Assembly: GCA_964458715.1 (NCBI GenBank) | Contig: CAYWJP010000013.1 | Location: 1-17,963 of the forward strand | Direction of reading: 5' to 3' | DNA length: 17,963 nt | Origin: UBA2773 sp964458715 | GTDB lineage: Bacteria > Patescibacteriota > Minisyncoccia > Moranbacterales > DUUL01 | In this document: piece after piece, positions 7,343 through 13,673 of the stretch | Numbering within the stretch: the first letter of the stretch is position 1 | Layout: each line of letters starts with the position of its first letter | Position numbers and translations under genes: made by a program | The notes under the pieces: model-generated | The model's database searches: none | Told to the model about the DNA's origin: nothing | Seen by the model: the letters and a program-made list of their open reading frames with translations, nothing else

Positions 7343-7452
7343 TTTTTGGCACACTTCTTTGTTGGATTTTCCGCCATTCGCTCATCGTACCATTTAGTAC
7401 GATTTGCTTAGTGCTCAAATCTGCCTCGAATTGCGCTCAAACATTAAATTCT
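7334..7452. repeat. Palindromic element, family 2, copy C1
   Basis: The core 7348-7440 is clearly related to 13503-13625 downstream of the sugar transferase gene. Shared blocks include GCACACTT, a TTTGT block, GCCATT followed by GCTCA, a TTAGTAC block, AGTGCTC and TCGAATTGC. The core has an internal hairpin CGTAC (7386-7390) with GTACG (7397-7401). It is bracketed by a perfect 10-bp inverted repeat, AGAATTTAAT (7334-7343) and ATTAAATTCT (7443-7452), which differs from the bracket of the other copy. The left bracket overlaps the metG stop codon. Confidence 0.7.
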
Positions 7453-7486
7453 GAATTTTATAAAACTTATTTTGTATCAAAATACT

Positions 7487-7495
7487 TGATATGAT
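7487..7495 (+). promoter_or_regulatory. Extended -10 promoter for tatD
   Basis: TGATATGAT matches the extended -10 form TGn-TATAAT closely. No convincing -35 hexamer lies at the right distance. The predicted start near 7502 would give tatD a very short leader of about 12 nt. Confidence 0.45.
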
Positions 7496-7514
7496 GTATT
7501 AAATACCAAACAAA

Positions 7515-8294
7515 ATGATAGATACTCACGCGCATTTAGACTTCAAACAATTTAATGATGATCGAAAAAAAGTCATAGCACGTTTTTTTGATAATGGTGG
7601 TAAGGCCATTATAAACATTGGCGTAGATAAAGAGCGAAATGAAAAAACTTTAGAAATAGCCAAAAATCACCCGCAGATTTTTGCGGCTTTAGGTTTTCAT
7701 CCAGAAGGTGGAAATTTCAGTTTGGATAAAGTTGAAATTTACTTAAAAGAAAAATGTCAGAATTTCAAAGTTAAGGCAATTGGAGAAATTGGCTTGGATT
7801 ATTTCCATAGTAGCAAAAAAGAAGACTTGGAATTTCAAAAAAAACTGTTTGTAAAACAATTAGAAGTTGCCAAAGAGCTTGATTTACCAGTAATTATTCA
7901 TTGTCGAGACGCTTATGATGATTTACTGGAAATAATTTCTGCGGATAAATTTAAGGAATTAAAAATGGTGGTTCATTGTTTCTGCGGAGGAGCAGAGGAA
8001 GCGAAGAAGTTTCTTCAATTGCCCAATCTCAAAATCTCCTTTACGGGAAATATAACCTTTGTCAAAGAAGGCGATAAATCATTGGAAGCAGTTGCTAAAA
8101 TTCCACTAGACAGAATAATGGCTGAAACGGATTGTCCCTTTTTGGCTCCAGTTCCTAATCGAGGGAAAAGAAATGAACCCGCTTATGTCAAGCATGTGAT
8201 TGAAAAAATCGCGGAAATAAAGAATATGAGTTTTGAAGAAATTGAAAAGCAAACTGATGAAAACGCTATTAATTTTTTTGGTCTAAAAATTTAA
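7515..8294 (+). CDS. tatD: TatD family metal-dependent hydrolase (DNase)
   Basis: This 259-aa TIM-barrel hydrolase belongs to the TatD/YcfH family. Characterised members are Mg-dependent 3'-5' exonucleases linked to DNA repair or nucleic-acid turnover in the cytoplasm. The metal ligands are all present: H5 and H7 (DTHAHLD), E91 (GEIGLDY), H129 (IIHCRD), H154 (VVHCF) and D206 (ETDCPFLAP). Length is typical. The ATG is preceded by A-rich sequence without Shine-Dalgarno. In many bacteria tatD follows metG, and it does so here, but the repeat element and a likely promoter between them suggest separate transcription. Convergent terminators follow. Confidence 0.93.
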   Translation: MIDTHAHLDFKQFNDDRKKVIARFFDNGGKAIINIGVDKERNEKTLEIAKNHPQIFAALGFHPEGGNFSLDKVEIYLKEKCQNFKVKAIGEIGLDYFHSSKKEDLEFQKKLFVKQLEVAKELDLPVIIHCRDAYDDLLEIISADKFKELKMVVHCFCGGAEEAKKFLQLPNLKISFTGNITFVKEGDKSLEAVAKIPLDRIMAETDCPFLAPVPNRGKRNEPAYVKHVIEKIAEIKNMSFEEIEKQTDENAINFFGLKI

Positions 8295-8321
8295 AGATTT
8301 AAGAAATAGGATTTAAGAACC

Positions 8322-8340
8322 GACTACCGGCAGGCAGGTT
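8322..8340. repeat. Short GC-rich interspersed repeat (GGCAGGCAGG type)
   Basis: ACCGGCAGGCAGGTT stands out as GC-rich in an AT-rich spacer and matches sequence near 13597-13613 and, more weakly, 15718-15729. It follows two copies of GATTTAAGAA (8296-8305 and 8310-8319), which recur near 15182. It appears to be a short dispersed repeat; its function is unknown. Confidence 0.5.
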
Positions 8341-8345
8341 TAAGA

Positions 8346-8372
8346 AAAAATACCCTTGGAGAGGGTATTTTT
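8346..8372. terminator. Bidirectional intrinsic terminator between tatD and infB
   Basis: AAAAATACCCT (8346-8356) pairs perfectly with AGGGTATTTTT (8362-8372) around a 5-nt loop. The A and T tracts make it work in both directions, serving tatD on the plus strand and infB on the minus strand. Confidence 0.88.
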
Positions 8373-8378
8373 GTATAG

Positions 8379-8401
8379 AAAAGATATCTGGAATATCTTT
8401 T
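8379..8401. terminator. Second bidirectional hairpin between tatD and infB
   Basis: AAAAGATAT (8379-8387) pairs perfectly with ATATCTTTT (8393-8401) around loop CTGGA. It lies immediately beside the stronger terminator and probably reinforces termination, especially for infB read on the minus strand. Confidence 0.65.
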
Positions 8402-8462
8402 AGATAATTATAGTGGTTCATATTGAAGCTACTTTTAAATTTTACTTCTTGAATCTTGAATC

Positions 8463-10262
8463 TTATTTTATTTTCCTCTTTACCTTTTCTTCCTTGAAGC
8501 AGACTAGTTGGTCGTTGGGGAGGATTTTTATTTTTCCTTTGAAGGCGATTCCGCATTCTGAGCCGGATTTAACCTCGTTAACATCTTCTTTATTGTGTTG
8601 AAGTTGTACTAATTCTCCTATTCCTAATAATTCTTTATTTCGGAAAATTTCTATTTTTTCACCTTTAATTAATTTACCATCCATAACTTTTCCGCCTACT
8701 ACCGATAAATTTTTAGAATTTTTAAAATTAGCCAAAACTTTCAAGCGTCCTAATTCAACTTTATTAATTTCTAAATCTAGTAATTCGGAAATTTCTTTTT
8801 TAATATCCTCTATCAATTCATAAATAATTTTAAAAGTTCTAACTTTTACTTTTGATTCGGAAAGATTTTGACTGGCAGTGACAGTAGGCTCAGTATTAAA
8901 TCCATAAATAATAGCTTGGGTAGTTTGAGCCATTTTAACATCTGTTTCAGTGATAGCTCCAACTCCTTCACTAACAAAATCAATATTAACTTCTTGGGAG
9001 TCAATAGAGTCAATTATTTGTTTGATGGCTTCTAAAGTTCCTTGAACGTCGGTTTTGATTATGATTGATAAACAATTTTTTCTGGCTTCATTGATAGTCA
9101 TTATTAATTCTTTTGAGCCAAAACTTCCAATTTTACCACCCAACTTTCCTTTAGATTGGGAAATTTCCTTGGCGAATTTTTTGATTTTTTTGGGATCACT
9201 CTCGACTTGCAATAAATCTTTACTGTGGGGAGTTTTTGACAATCCAATAATCGTTACTGGCATAGAAGGCGTGGCTTCCTTAATATTTTTTCCAGCAAAA
9301 TTTTCCATTTTTTTGATTTTGCTAATGAAATCACCAATAATAACGGTTTGACCAATTTTAAGCGTCCCAGTTTTGATTAGAACGGTAGCTACAGAACCTT
9401 TGCGAGCGTCTTTATGAGATTCTAAAATGATTCCTAACGCGTTTCGTTCTGGATTGGCTTTGAATTCATAATATTCAGCTAGAAATAGAATATTTTTTAA
9501 AAGCTCATCTAAACCAATGTCTTGTTTAGCAGAGATTTCATTGAAAGGCACTTCACCTCCATATCCTTCTAAAAATAGATTATGTTCAGCTAGTTCTTGT
9601 TTAACTTTATCAACACTAGCATTAGATTTATCAATTTTATTAATTGCTACTAAAGTCGGAATTTTATTTTTCAGTAAGAATTCAATAACTTCTTTAGTCT
9701 GAGGTTTGACTCCATCGTCAGCGGCGACTACTAAAACAGCGATATCGGCCAAAGAGGCACCTCTTTCTCTCATTCCTTGGAAAGCTTCGTGTCCTGGAGT
9801 GTCGATAAAGGTGATTAATTCATTATTTTTTACAACTTGATAAGCGCTGGTGTGTTGAGTAATTCCACCAAATTCTCCTTCAGTTACTCGAGTTTTTCTC
9901 AAAGTATCAAGCAGAGTAGTTTTACCGTGATCAACGTGACCTAAAATAGTGACTACGGGAGGGCGTTTTTTTAATTTGTCTTTATCCTCGGACTCTAAAG
10001 ACAGAATATTTTCTAATTTTTGAGAAGTTAAGAGTTCGTTCGTGGTTGTAAGTTCTTCTGGCTCGACTTCAAAATCTAATTCTTCAGCAACTAAAAAAGC
10101 TGTATCATAATCAATTAGATTATTGATGTTAGCCATGATACCGTTATCCATCAATTTTTTTAATATTTCAGGTATATCAATATCAAGTTTAGTGGCAAAA
10201 TCCTTCACCGTTAATTGAGCGGGAATTTTTACCGGTTCCTTTTTTTGTTCTTTATCAGCCAA
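8463..10262 (-). CDS. infB: Translation initiation factor IF-2
   Basis: This 599-aa GTPase positions formyl-Met initiator tRNA on the ribosome. An IF2_N-like domain spans about 15-67, followed by a short linker. The G domain carries G1 GHVDHGKT (108-115), G2 GGITQH (132-137), G3 DTPGHEAF (154-161), G4 NKID (208-211) and G5 SAK (244-246). The C-terminal beta-barrel, IF2-specific and initiator-tRNA-binding domains follow. The long variable N-terminal extension of E. coli IF-2 (890 aa) is missing, as in reduced genomes. The start appears to be TTG at 10262; the first in-frame ATG (residue 38) would cut the IF2_N domain, and no Shine-Dalgarno is visible. It has its own promoter at 10312-10340. 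Confidence 0.95.
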   Translation of the reverse strand: MADKEQKKEPVKIPAQLTVKDFATKLDIDIPEILKKLMDNGIMANINNLIDYDTAFLVAEELDFEVEPEELTTTNELLTSQKLENILSLESEDKDKLKKRPPVVTILGHVDHGKTTLLDTLRKTRVTEGEFGGITQHTSAYQVVKNNELITFIDTPGHEAFQGMRERGASLADIAVLVVAADDGVKPQTKEVIEFLLKNKIPTLVAINKIDKSNASVDKVKQELAEHNLFLEGYGGEVPFNEISAKQDIGLDELLKNILFLAEYYEFKANPERNALGIILESHKDARKGSVATVLIKTGTLKIGQTVIIGDFISKIKKMENFAGKNIKEATPSMPVTIIGLSKTPHSKDLLQVESDPKKIKKFAKEISQSKGKLGGKIGSFGSKELIMTINEARKNCLSIIIKTDVQGTLEAIKQIIDSIDSQEVNIDFVSEGVGAITETDVKMAQTTQAIIYGFNTEPTVTASQNLSESKVKVRTFKIIYELIEDIKKEISELLDLEINKVELGRLKVLANFKNSKNLSVVGGKVMDGKLIKGEKIEIFRNKELLGIGELVQLQHNKEDVNEVKSGSECGIAFKGKIKILPNDQLVCFKEEKVKRKIK

Positions 10263-10291
10263 AAAATTAAATTAACAAATTAAAAAATAAT

Positions 10292-10302
10292 CCCATTATG
10301 GG
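10292..10302. promoter_or_regulatory. Small palindrome in the infB leader
   Basis: CCCATTATGGG has 5-bp arms around a single central base. It lies just downstream of the predicted infB transcription start, in the roughly 40-nt leader. It could be an operator or simply chance. Confidence 0.3.
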
Positions 10303-10311
10303 CGATATGTC

Positions 10312-10340
10312 TTTATATCAAAGATTTTGACTAAAGTCAA
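10312..10340 (-). promoter_or_regulatory. Promoter of infB overlapped by a perfect palindrome
   Basis: Read on the minus strand, TTGACT (plus 10335-10340) and TATAAA (plus 10312-10317) are separated by exactly 17 nt. The -35 lies within the palindrome TTTGACTAAAGTCAAA (10326-10341), which has 7-bp perfect arms. The palindrome is a possible operator, though its arms are partly explained by the -35 hexamer itself. Confidence 0.65.
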
Positions 10341-10416
10341 AGTTTAGACAGCCATAAGCTATCTGAGACTTCAGCGTAAAATAATTGAAAAAAACTATAA
10401 TCACTCACTAAAATAT

Positions 10417-10501
10417 TGAAATTATGGCTGCAAAATTTTGTTTCAGTCGCAAAGTATCTTGATATATTTCGACTTCCAACTTGTTTTTGCTCATAATTTC
10501 A
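10417..10501. repeat. Imperfect palindrome between the DUF4446 gene and the infB promoter
   Basis: TGAAATTATG (10417-10426) pairs with CATAATTTCA (10492-10501). GCAAAA (10430-10435) pairs with TTTTGC (10485-10490), and inner AGTCG (10445-10449) pairs with CGACT (10470-10474). It may terminate the upstream minus-strand gene or be another small palindromic element. It shows no obvious similarity to the other two families. Confidence 0.55.
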
Positions 10502-10541
10502 GCGTTTTAACAGAATGTGAGATTTTAGACAGCTGCTCCTT

Positions 10542-11045
10542 TTAAACTCGCCTTTTAATTATTTGATTGTTTTTTTCAATGGAAGCAATATCAATAGCCT
10601 TCTTTTCTTCCTCAGTTAAGGGATATTTGACAGTTTGACCTTTTTGGATAGATTTAGCATAAATTCGGACGCCTTCTCTTGAATATAGAGAGGAAATTAT
10701 AGCTCCGTTATTATCATTATCTAAAAGAGCTAAAGAGAAGCTTTGATCTCCTCCAATTTCTCGAAAAGGATTAAATCGCAACAAGCCAATTTTGTGAATG
10801 CTTTTAAGAGAATGAGCCTTTATTTCACTTGTTTTTTCATATAAATCTTTTGTTTGACCAGTAAGTTCTTTTATTTGAATGTTATTTTCCATTACGATTG
10901 ATTCTAAATCAAAACCTTTTTTGCCTTTAAATAGGGTTCTTTGGTTTTTGCCTAATTTTCTAACCGAAATTTGTAAAAAGATATTCCAAATGAGTAAAAC
11001 ACCAATTAGAGACGATAAAACATAGATTAAAGTTAAGTTTTCCAT
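10542..11045 (-). CDS. DUF4446 family membrane-anchored protein
   Basis: This 167-aa protein of unknown function has one N-terminal membrane segment (about residues 6-26) and a region of coiled-coil character (about 45-80). The conserved DUF4446 domain includes RFNPFREIGGDQSFSLALLD (90-109) and the SREGVRIYAKSI stretch (122-133). The N-terminal anchor leaves the domain most likely in the cytoplasm. The ATG at 11045 (reverse) has no Shine-Dalgarno; a weak promoter candidate (TGGACT and TAAAAT) lies upstream. DUF4446 proteins are widespread in Firmicutes and reduced bacteria without a known role. It lies upstream of infB on the same strand, separated by about 280 nt that include a hairpin and an infB promoter. 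Confidence 0.8.
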   Translation of the reverse strand: MENLTLIYVLSSLIGVLLIWNIFLQISVRKLGKNQRTLFKGKKGFDLESIVMENNIQIKELTGQTKDLYEKTSEIKAHSLKSIHKIGLLRFNPFREIGGDQSFSLALLDNDNNGAIISSLYSREGVRIYAKSIQKGQTVKYPLTEEEKKAIDIASIEKNNQIIKRRV

Positions 11046-11170
11046 GGATTTAGGTTATTTTTTTTAAGTCTTTATCATTGTACAACTATTTTAACATATA
11101 GTAGCTGAAAGTCCATAAAGTTAAAAGTTCGTAAGGTTAAAAAGTGACTTTATAAACTAGCGCAGTGTTG

Positions 11171-11199
11171 TTGACATTTTGCCTCAATAGTGCTATAGT
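11171..11199 (+). promoter_or_regulatory. Promoter of the RNase P RNA gene
   Basis: TTGACA (11171-11176) and TATAGT (11194-11199) are separated by 17 nt, with an extended -10 TG at 11191-11192. The predicted transcription start is near 11206, just before the RNase P RNA. This is one of the best promoters in the window, as expected for a stable RNA. Confidence 0.8.
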
Positions 11200-11404
11200 T
11201 TACAGGTCTGGTGAAGAATATTTGAAACATTTCTCAGCAACCACCTCATTGTATTTTAATGCAGTGGGAAGGAAAGTCTGGACACCAATTGGGTATTGGC
11301 TTGCCAAAAACCCAGAGGGTAGTTGATAACGTCAACTAGATTATTGGTGACAATAATCTCAGGAAAGTGCCGCAGAGACGATACTAGCCAATGCGTGGCA
11401 TTGG

Positions 11405-11531
11405 AATTTTCAATTCACAATTTTCAATTTCCAATCAATTTTCAATTACTTAATTTTCAATTTTTTATTTTGAATTTAAGTTCCTGAAAGTTTGAATTTA
11501 TTTTGAATTTGAGATTTTTAGTTTTGAATTT
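11405..11531. repeat. AT-rich tandem and inverted repeat expansion inside rnpB
   Basis: AATTTTCAATT occurs four times (11405, 11419, 11437, 11452). Its near-complement TTTTGAATTT recurs in the second half (11469-11531), so the block can fold as a long imperfect hairpin. It is bordered by two compact hairpins, CCAATGC/GCATTGG (11388-11404) and CCACTGC/GCAGTGG (11532-11548). It falls where helix P12 lies in type A RNase P RNA, a region known to vary in length. Confidence 0.75.
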
Positions 11532-11619
11532 CCACTGCTGCGCAGTGGTGAAAGGTGAAAAGTGAATCAGTTTGGCTGTTTACAGCTATGATTCTCGGCC
11601 ATTAGCAATAATGGTATGG

Positions 11620-11782
11620 GGCACTACTCAAGGAATTATTTTCTATTATAATTTCCAAATTTCAGCTAAATTTTCCTCAAATTTTTTTACATTGGCTATG
11701 GCCAGTGCTTCAAAAATTATTTGAAAAATTTAGCTTGAAATTTAAAAATTTAATAAACGAAAAAAATTCCCTGAGTAGTGCC
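11620..11782. repeat. Palindromic element, family 1, copy B, inside rnpB
   Basis: GGCACTACTCAAGGAATT (11620-11637) pairs with 11765-11782 through 17 of 18 positions. The inner arms (about 11653-11680 and 11709-11742) resemble copy A at 650-726. The central stem is ATTGGC/GCCAGT here and ATTAGC/GTTAGT in copy A, so sequence changes retain pairing. It lies between a P14-like hairpin (CCATTA/TAATGG, 11599-11613) and the GGTAAAC block, which places it near the P14/P11 junction. Confidence 0.8.
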
Positions 11783-11984
11783 TTAGTGGTAAACCCTACC
11801 TGGTGCAAGGCCGTATTCTTTGTATTTATACAAAGTTTGTGCTGCTAGAATCCATAGGTAACTATGGGCTAAGATAAATGGTTGTGGAGTTTTACTTAGG
11901 TGAAACTTAACAGGATCCAGCTTATTGGGAATTGTTTCAAATATTTTTTATCAGAAGTTCAGGGAATTATTATTAGACAGTCTC

Positions 11985-12013
11985 TTGAAAGAATAAAGAT
12001 TTTTATTTACAAT
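11985..12013 (+). promoter_or_regulatory. Promoter of the sugar transferase gene
   Basis: TTGAAA (11985-11990) and TACAAT (12008-12013) are separated by 17 nt. The predicted start near 12020 gives a leader of about 45 nt that opens with a hairpin. Confidence 0.6.
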
Positions 12014-12022
12014 AGAATAGAG

Positions 12023-12050
12023 GATAACGTCAAGTTATCGGAAGCGATAA
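12023..12050 (+). promoter_or_regulatory. Overlapping alternative hairpins in the leader of the sugar transferase gene
   Basis: GATAAC (12023-12028) can pair with GTTATC (12034-12039). TTATCG (12035-12040) can instead pair with CGATAA (12045-12050). The two stems share bases and exclude each other. The second ends 15 nt before the ATG. Confidence 0.4.
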
Positions 12051-12065
12051 TATAATAAAATTTTT

Positions 12066-13484
12066 ATGAAAAAAGCGGAACTATTTTTCAGTGCTTTACG
12101 AGTGCCAGTTGACTATTTCATGCTGGTTTTATCAGGAGTATTAGCTTTTTATTTACGAAAAACTGAAGCTATTCAAGGCTTGAGACCGATTTTATATGAT
12201 TTTTCAATTAGAGAATATTTGCAGATACTTTTAGTGGTAGCTGCTTTTTTTGTGGTTGTTTTTGCCGCAGAAGGGCTTTATAGCATTCAATCTCATCGAG
12301 GGAAATTAATGGAAATTTATCGAGTGGCTCGAGCTCTTACTATCGGTTTTATGGTAATAGTTCTGGCTTTGTTTTTTGAACCAGATTGGTTTTCGTCTCG
12401 ATTTGTAATACTAATAGGAGCAGTTACCGGAGTGGTTTCGGTTTCTTTGGCTCGAGTAATGTTAAGAGTTTTTCAGACTTATCTATTAGTTCATAAAGGA
12501 ATCGGAGTTCGAAGACTATTTTTAATAGGTAAGAATGATTTTACAGAATCTTTTAAAGTGGCTATTAAGAAAAATCCTAGTTTGGGTTATGTGCTAGTTG
12601 AGAATCAAGAAGAAATTAATTTCAAGAGAATCGATTTATTGAGAAAACAGGGTAAAATTGATGAAATTGTTGAAAGTAACCCCAATATCAATAAAAAGGA
12701 TTTATTTTATTTAAAAGATTATTGTATTCAAAATCGAATTACTTTTAAATATATTCCGACTTTTATGCAAACTTCAAATTTTAAATTAGAAATGTTTTTA
12801 GGCGAACCTTTGATTGAAATTAAAAATACTTCTTTGGAGGGTTGGGGAAAAATTCTCAAGAGAAGTTTTGATATAACGGGGGCTTTAGTAGGAATTAGTT
12901 TATTTGGTCCATTAATGTTGGTGGTTGCTATTATTACTTGGATTGATTCTGGTTTTCCTGCCATTTATTTCAATCGAAGAGTTAATCATAAAGGCGGAGA
13001 ATTTGACCTTTATAAAGTCCGTTATATGAAAAAAGAATATAGTCATGGAAAACAATTTTCGGAGGCGCATAATCGAAAAGCTTTGAAATTTCTTGATGAT
13101 TTAATAAAAAAACGGTCTATTAAAAAAGGGCCACTTTATAAAATTAAAGATGATCCTCGAAAAACTAAATTTGGAACTTTTATCGAGAAATATTCAATTG
13201 ATGAGCTTCCTCAATTTTTCAATGTTTTGAAAGGTAATATGAGTTTAGTCGGACCGAGACCTCATCAACCGATGGAGGTAGAGAAATATAAGGATTATCA
13301 AAAACGAGTTTTAACTATCAAACCCGGAATTACTGGAATGGCTCAGATTTCAGGACGAAGTGATTTAAGTTTTGATAAGGAAGTGAAACTGGATATTTAT
13401 TATATTGAAAATTGGTCTTTATGGAAGGATCTGCAGATTATCTATAAAACAATACCCACCCTACTTTCCAAAAGAAAAAACTAG
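12066..13484 (+). CDS. Polyprenyl-phosphate sugar-1-phosphate transferase (WbaP/WcaJ-like)
   Basis: This 472-aa membrane enzyme transfers a sugar-1-phosphate from a nucleotide sugar to undecaprenyl phosphate, the first step of surface polysaccharide or glycoprotein glycan assembly. The N-terminus has about four hydrophobic segments (12-30, 50-70, 88-104, 111-130), then a Rossmann-like domain (about 148-235) and the catalytic Bac_transf domain (264-470). Landmarks are KRSFDITGA (265-273), the KIKDDPRKTKFG stretch, SIDELPQ (377-383; D379-E380 is the catalytic pair), NMSLVGPRPH (391-400), KPGITGMAQISGRSD (419-433) and DIYYIENWSL (443-452). The usual KFRSM is replaced by KVRYM. The sugar specificity cannot be deduced. 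The ATG lacks a Shine-Dalgarno. A phosphomannomutase-type gene downstream fits sugar-nucleotide supply. Confidence 0.92.
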   Translation: MKKAELFFSALRVPVDYFMLVLSGVLAFYLRKTEAIQGLRPILYDFSIREYLQILLVVAAFFVVVFAAEGLYSIQSHRGKLMEIYRVARALTIGFMVIVLALFFEPDWFSSRFVILIGAVTGVVSVSLARVMLRVFQTYLLVHKGIGVRRLFLIGKNDFTESFKVAIKKNPSLGYVLVENQEEINFKRIDLLRKQGKIDEIVESNPNINKKDLFYLKDYCIQNRITFKYIPTFMQTSNFKLEMFLGEPLIEIKNTSLEGWGKILKRSFDITGALVGISLFGPLMLVVAIITWIDSGFPAIYFNRRVNHKGGEFDLYKVRYMKKEYSHGKQFSEAHNRKALKFLDDLIKKRSIKKGPLYKIKDDPRKTKFGTFIEKYSIDELPQFFNVLKGNMSLVGPRPHQPMEVEKYKDYQKRVLTIKPGITGMAQISGRSDLSFDKEVKLDIYYIENWSLWKDLQIIYKTIPTLLSKRKN

Positions 13485-13643
13485 GTTGAAAGTTCATTAT
13501 TCAGCACACTTTTTTGTCGAGCTCTCTGCCATTTGCTCAACGTGCCAGTTAGTACTTTTTGCTCAGTGCTCTCCGCCAGCTGGCGGATTCTCCCCTGTCT
13601 GCCGGTAGGCAGGTCGAATTGCACTAAAAAATGAACTCCCAAC
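13485..13643. repeat. Palindromic element, family 2, copy C2, with two extra GC-rich palindromes
   Basis: The core 13503-13625 is related to 7348-7440. It is bracketed by GTTGAAAGTTCATT (13485-13498) and AATGAACTCCCAAC (13630-13643), complementary at 12 of 14 positions and unlike the bracket of copy C1. Two blocks are absent from C1: the perfect palindrome CCGCCAGCTGGCGG (13573-13586) and a GGTAGGCAGG block (13603-13612). The element starts directly after the stop codon of the sugar transferase. Confidence 0.72.
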
Positions 13644-13673
13644 AATTGTTTTGCGGCGTGATTTAATTATTGC

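Larger units (their letters stand above)
11206..11950 (+). ncRNA. rnpB: RNase P RNA (type A-like) with two large AT-rich insertions
   Basis: This is the catalytic RNA that matures tRNA 5' ends. The 5' conserved block GGAAGGAAAGTCTGGAC (11268-11284) and the 3' block with AGATAAATGG (11873-11882) and CAGGATCCAGCTTATTGG (11911-11928) are diagnostic. Also present are hairpins TAGTTGA/TCAACTA and GATTATTG/CAATAATC, the block AGGAAAGTGCCGCAGAGACG (11361-11380), and GGTAAACCCTACC followed by GCAAGGCC near 11788-11812. Helix P1 is visible as AATATTTGAAAC (11217-11228) with GTTTCAAATATT (11934-11945), followed by T residues at the 3' end. The total is about 730-745 nt against a usual 350-400. The excess lies in two blocks, 11405-11531 and 11620-11782; without them the RNA would be near normal size. 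Confidence 0.93.

Noticed and set aside
8413..8601. Plus-strand frame opposite the 3' end of infB
   Set aside because: It is antisense to a well-supported gene, has no recognisable domain and spans the terminator-proximal spacer.
13405..13608. Possible 67-aa protein at the end of the sugar transferase
   Set aside because: It is a shadow frame running into the family 2 repeat; the related copy at 7348-7440 has a stop at an equivalent place.
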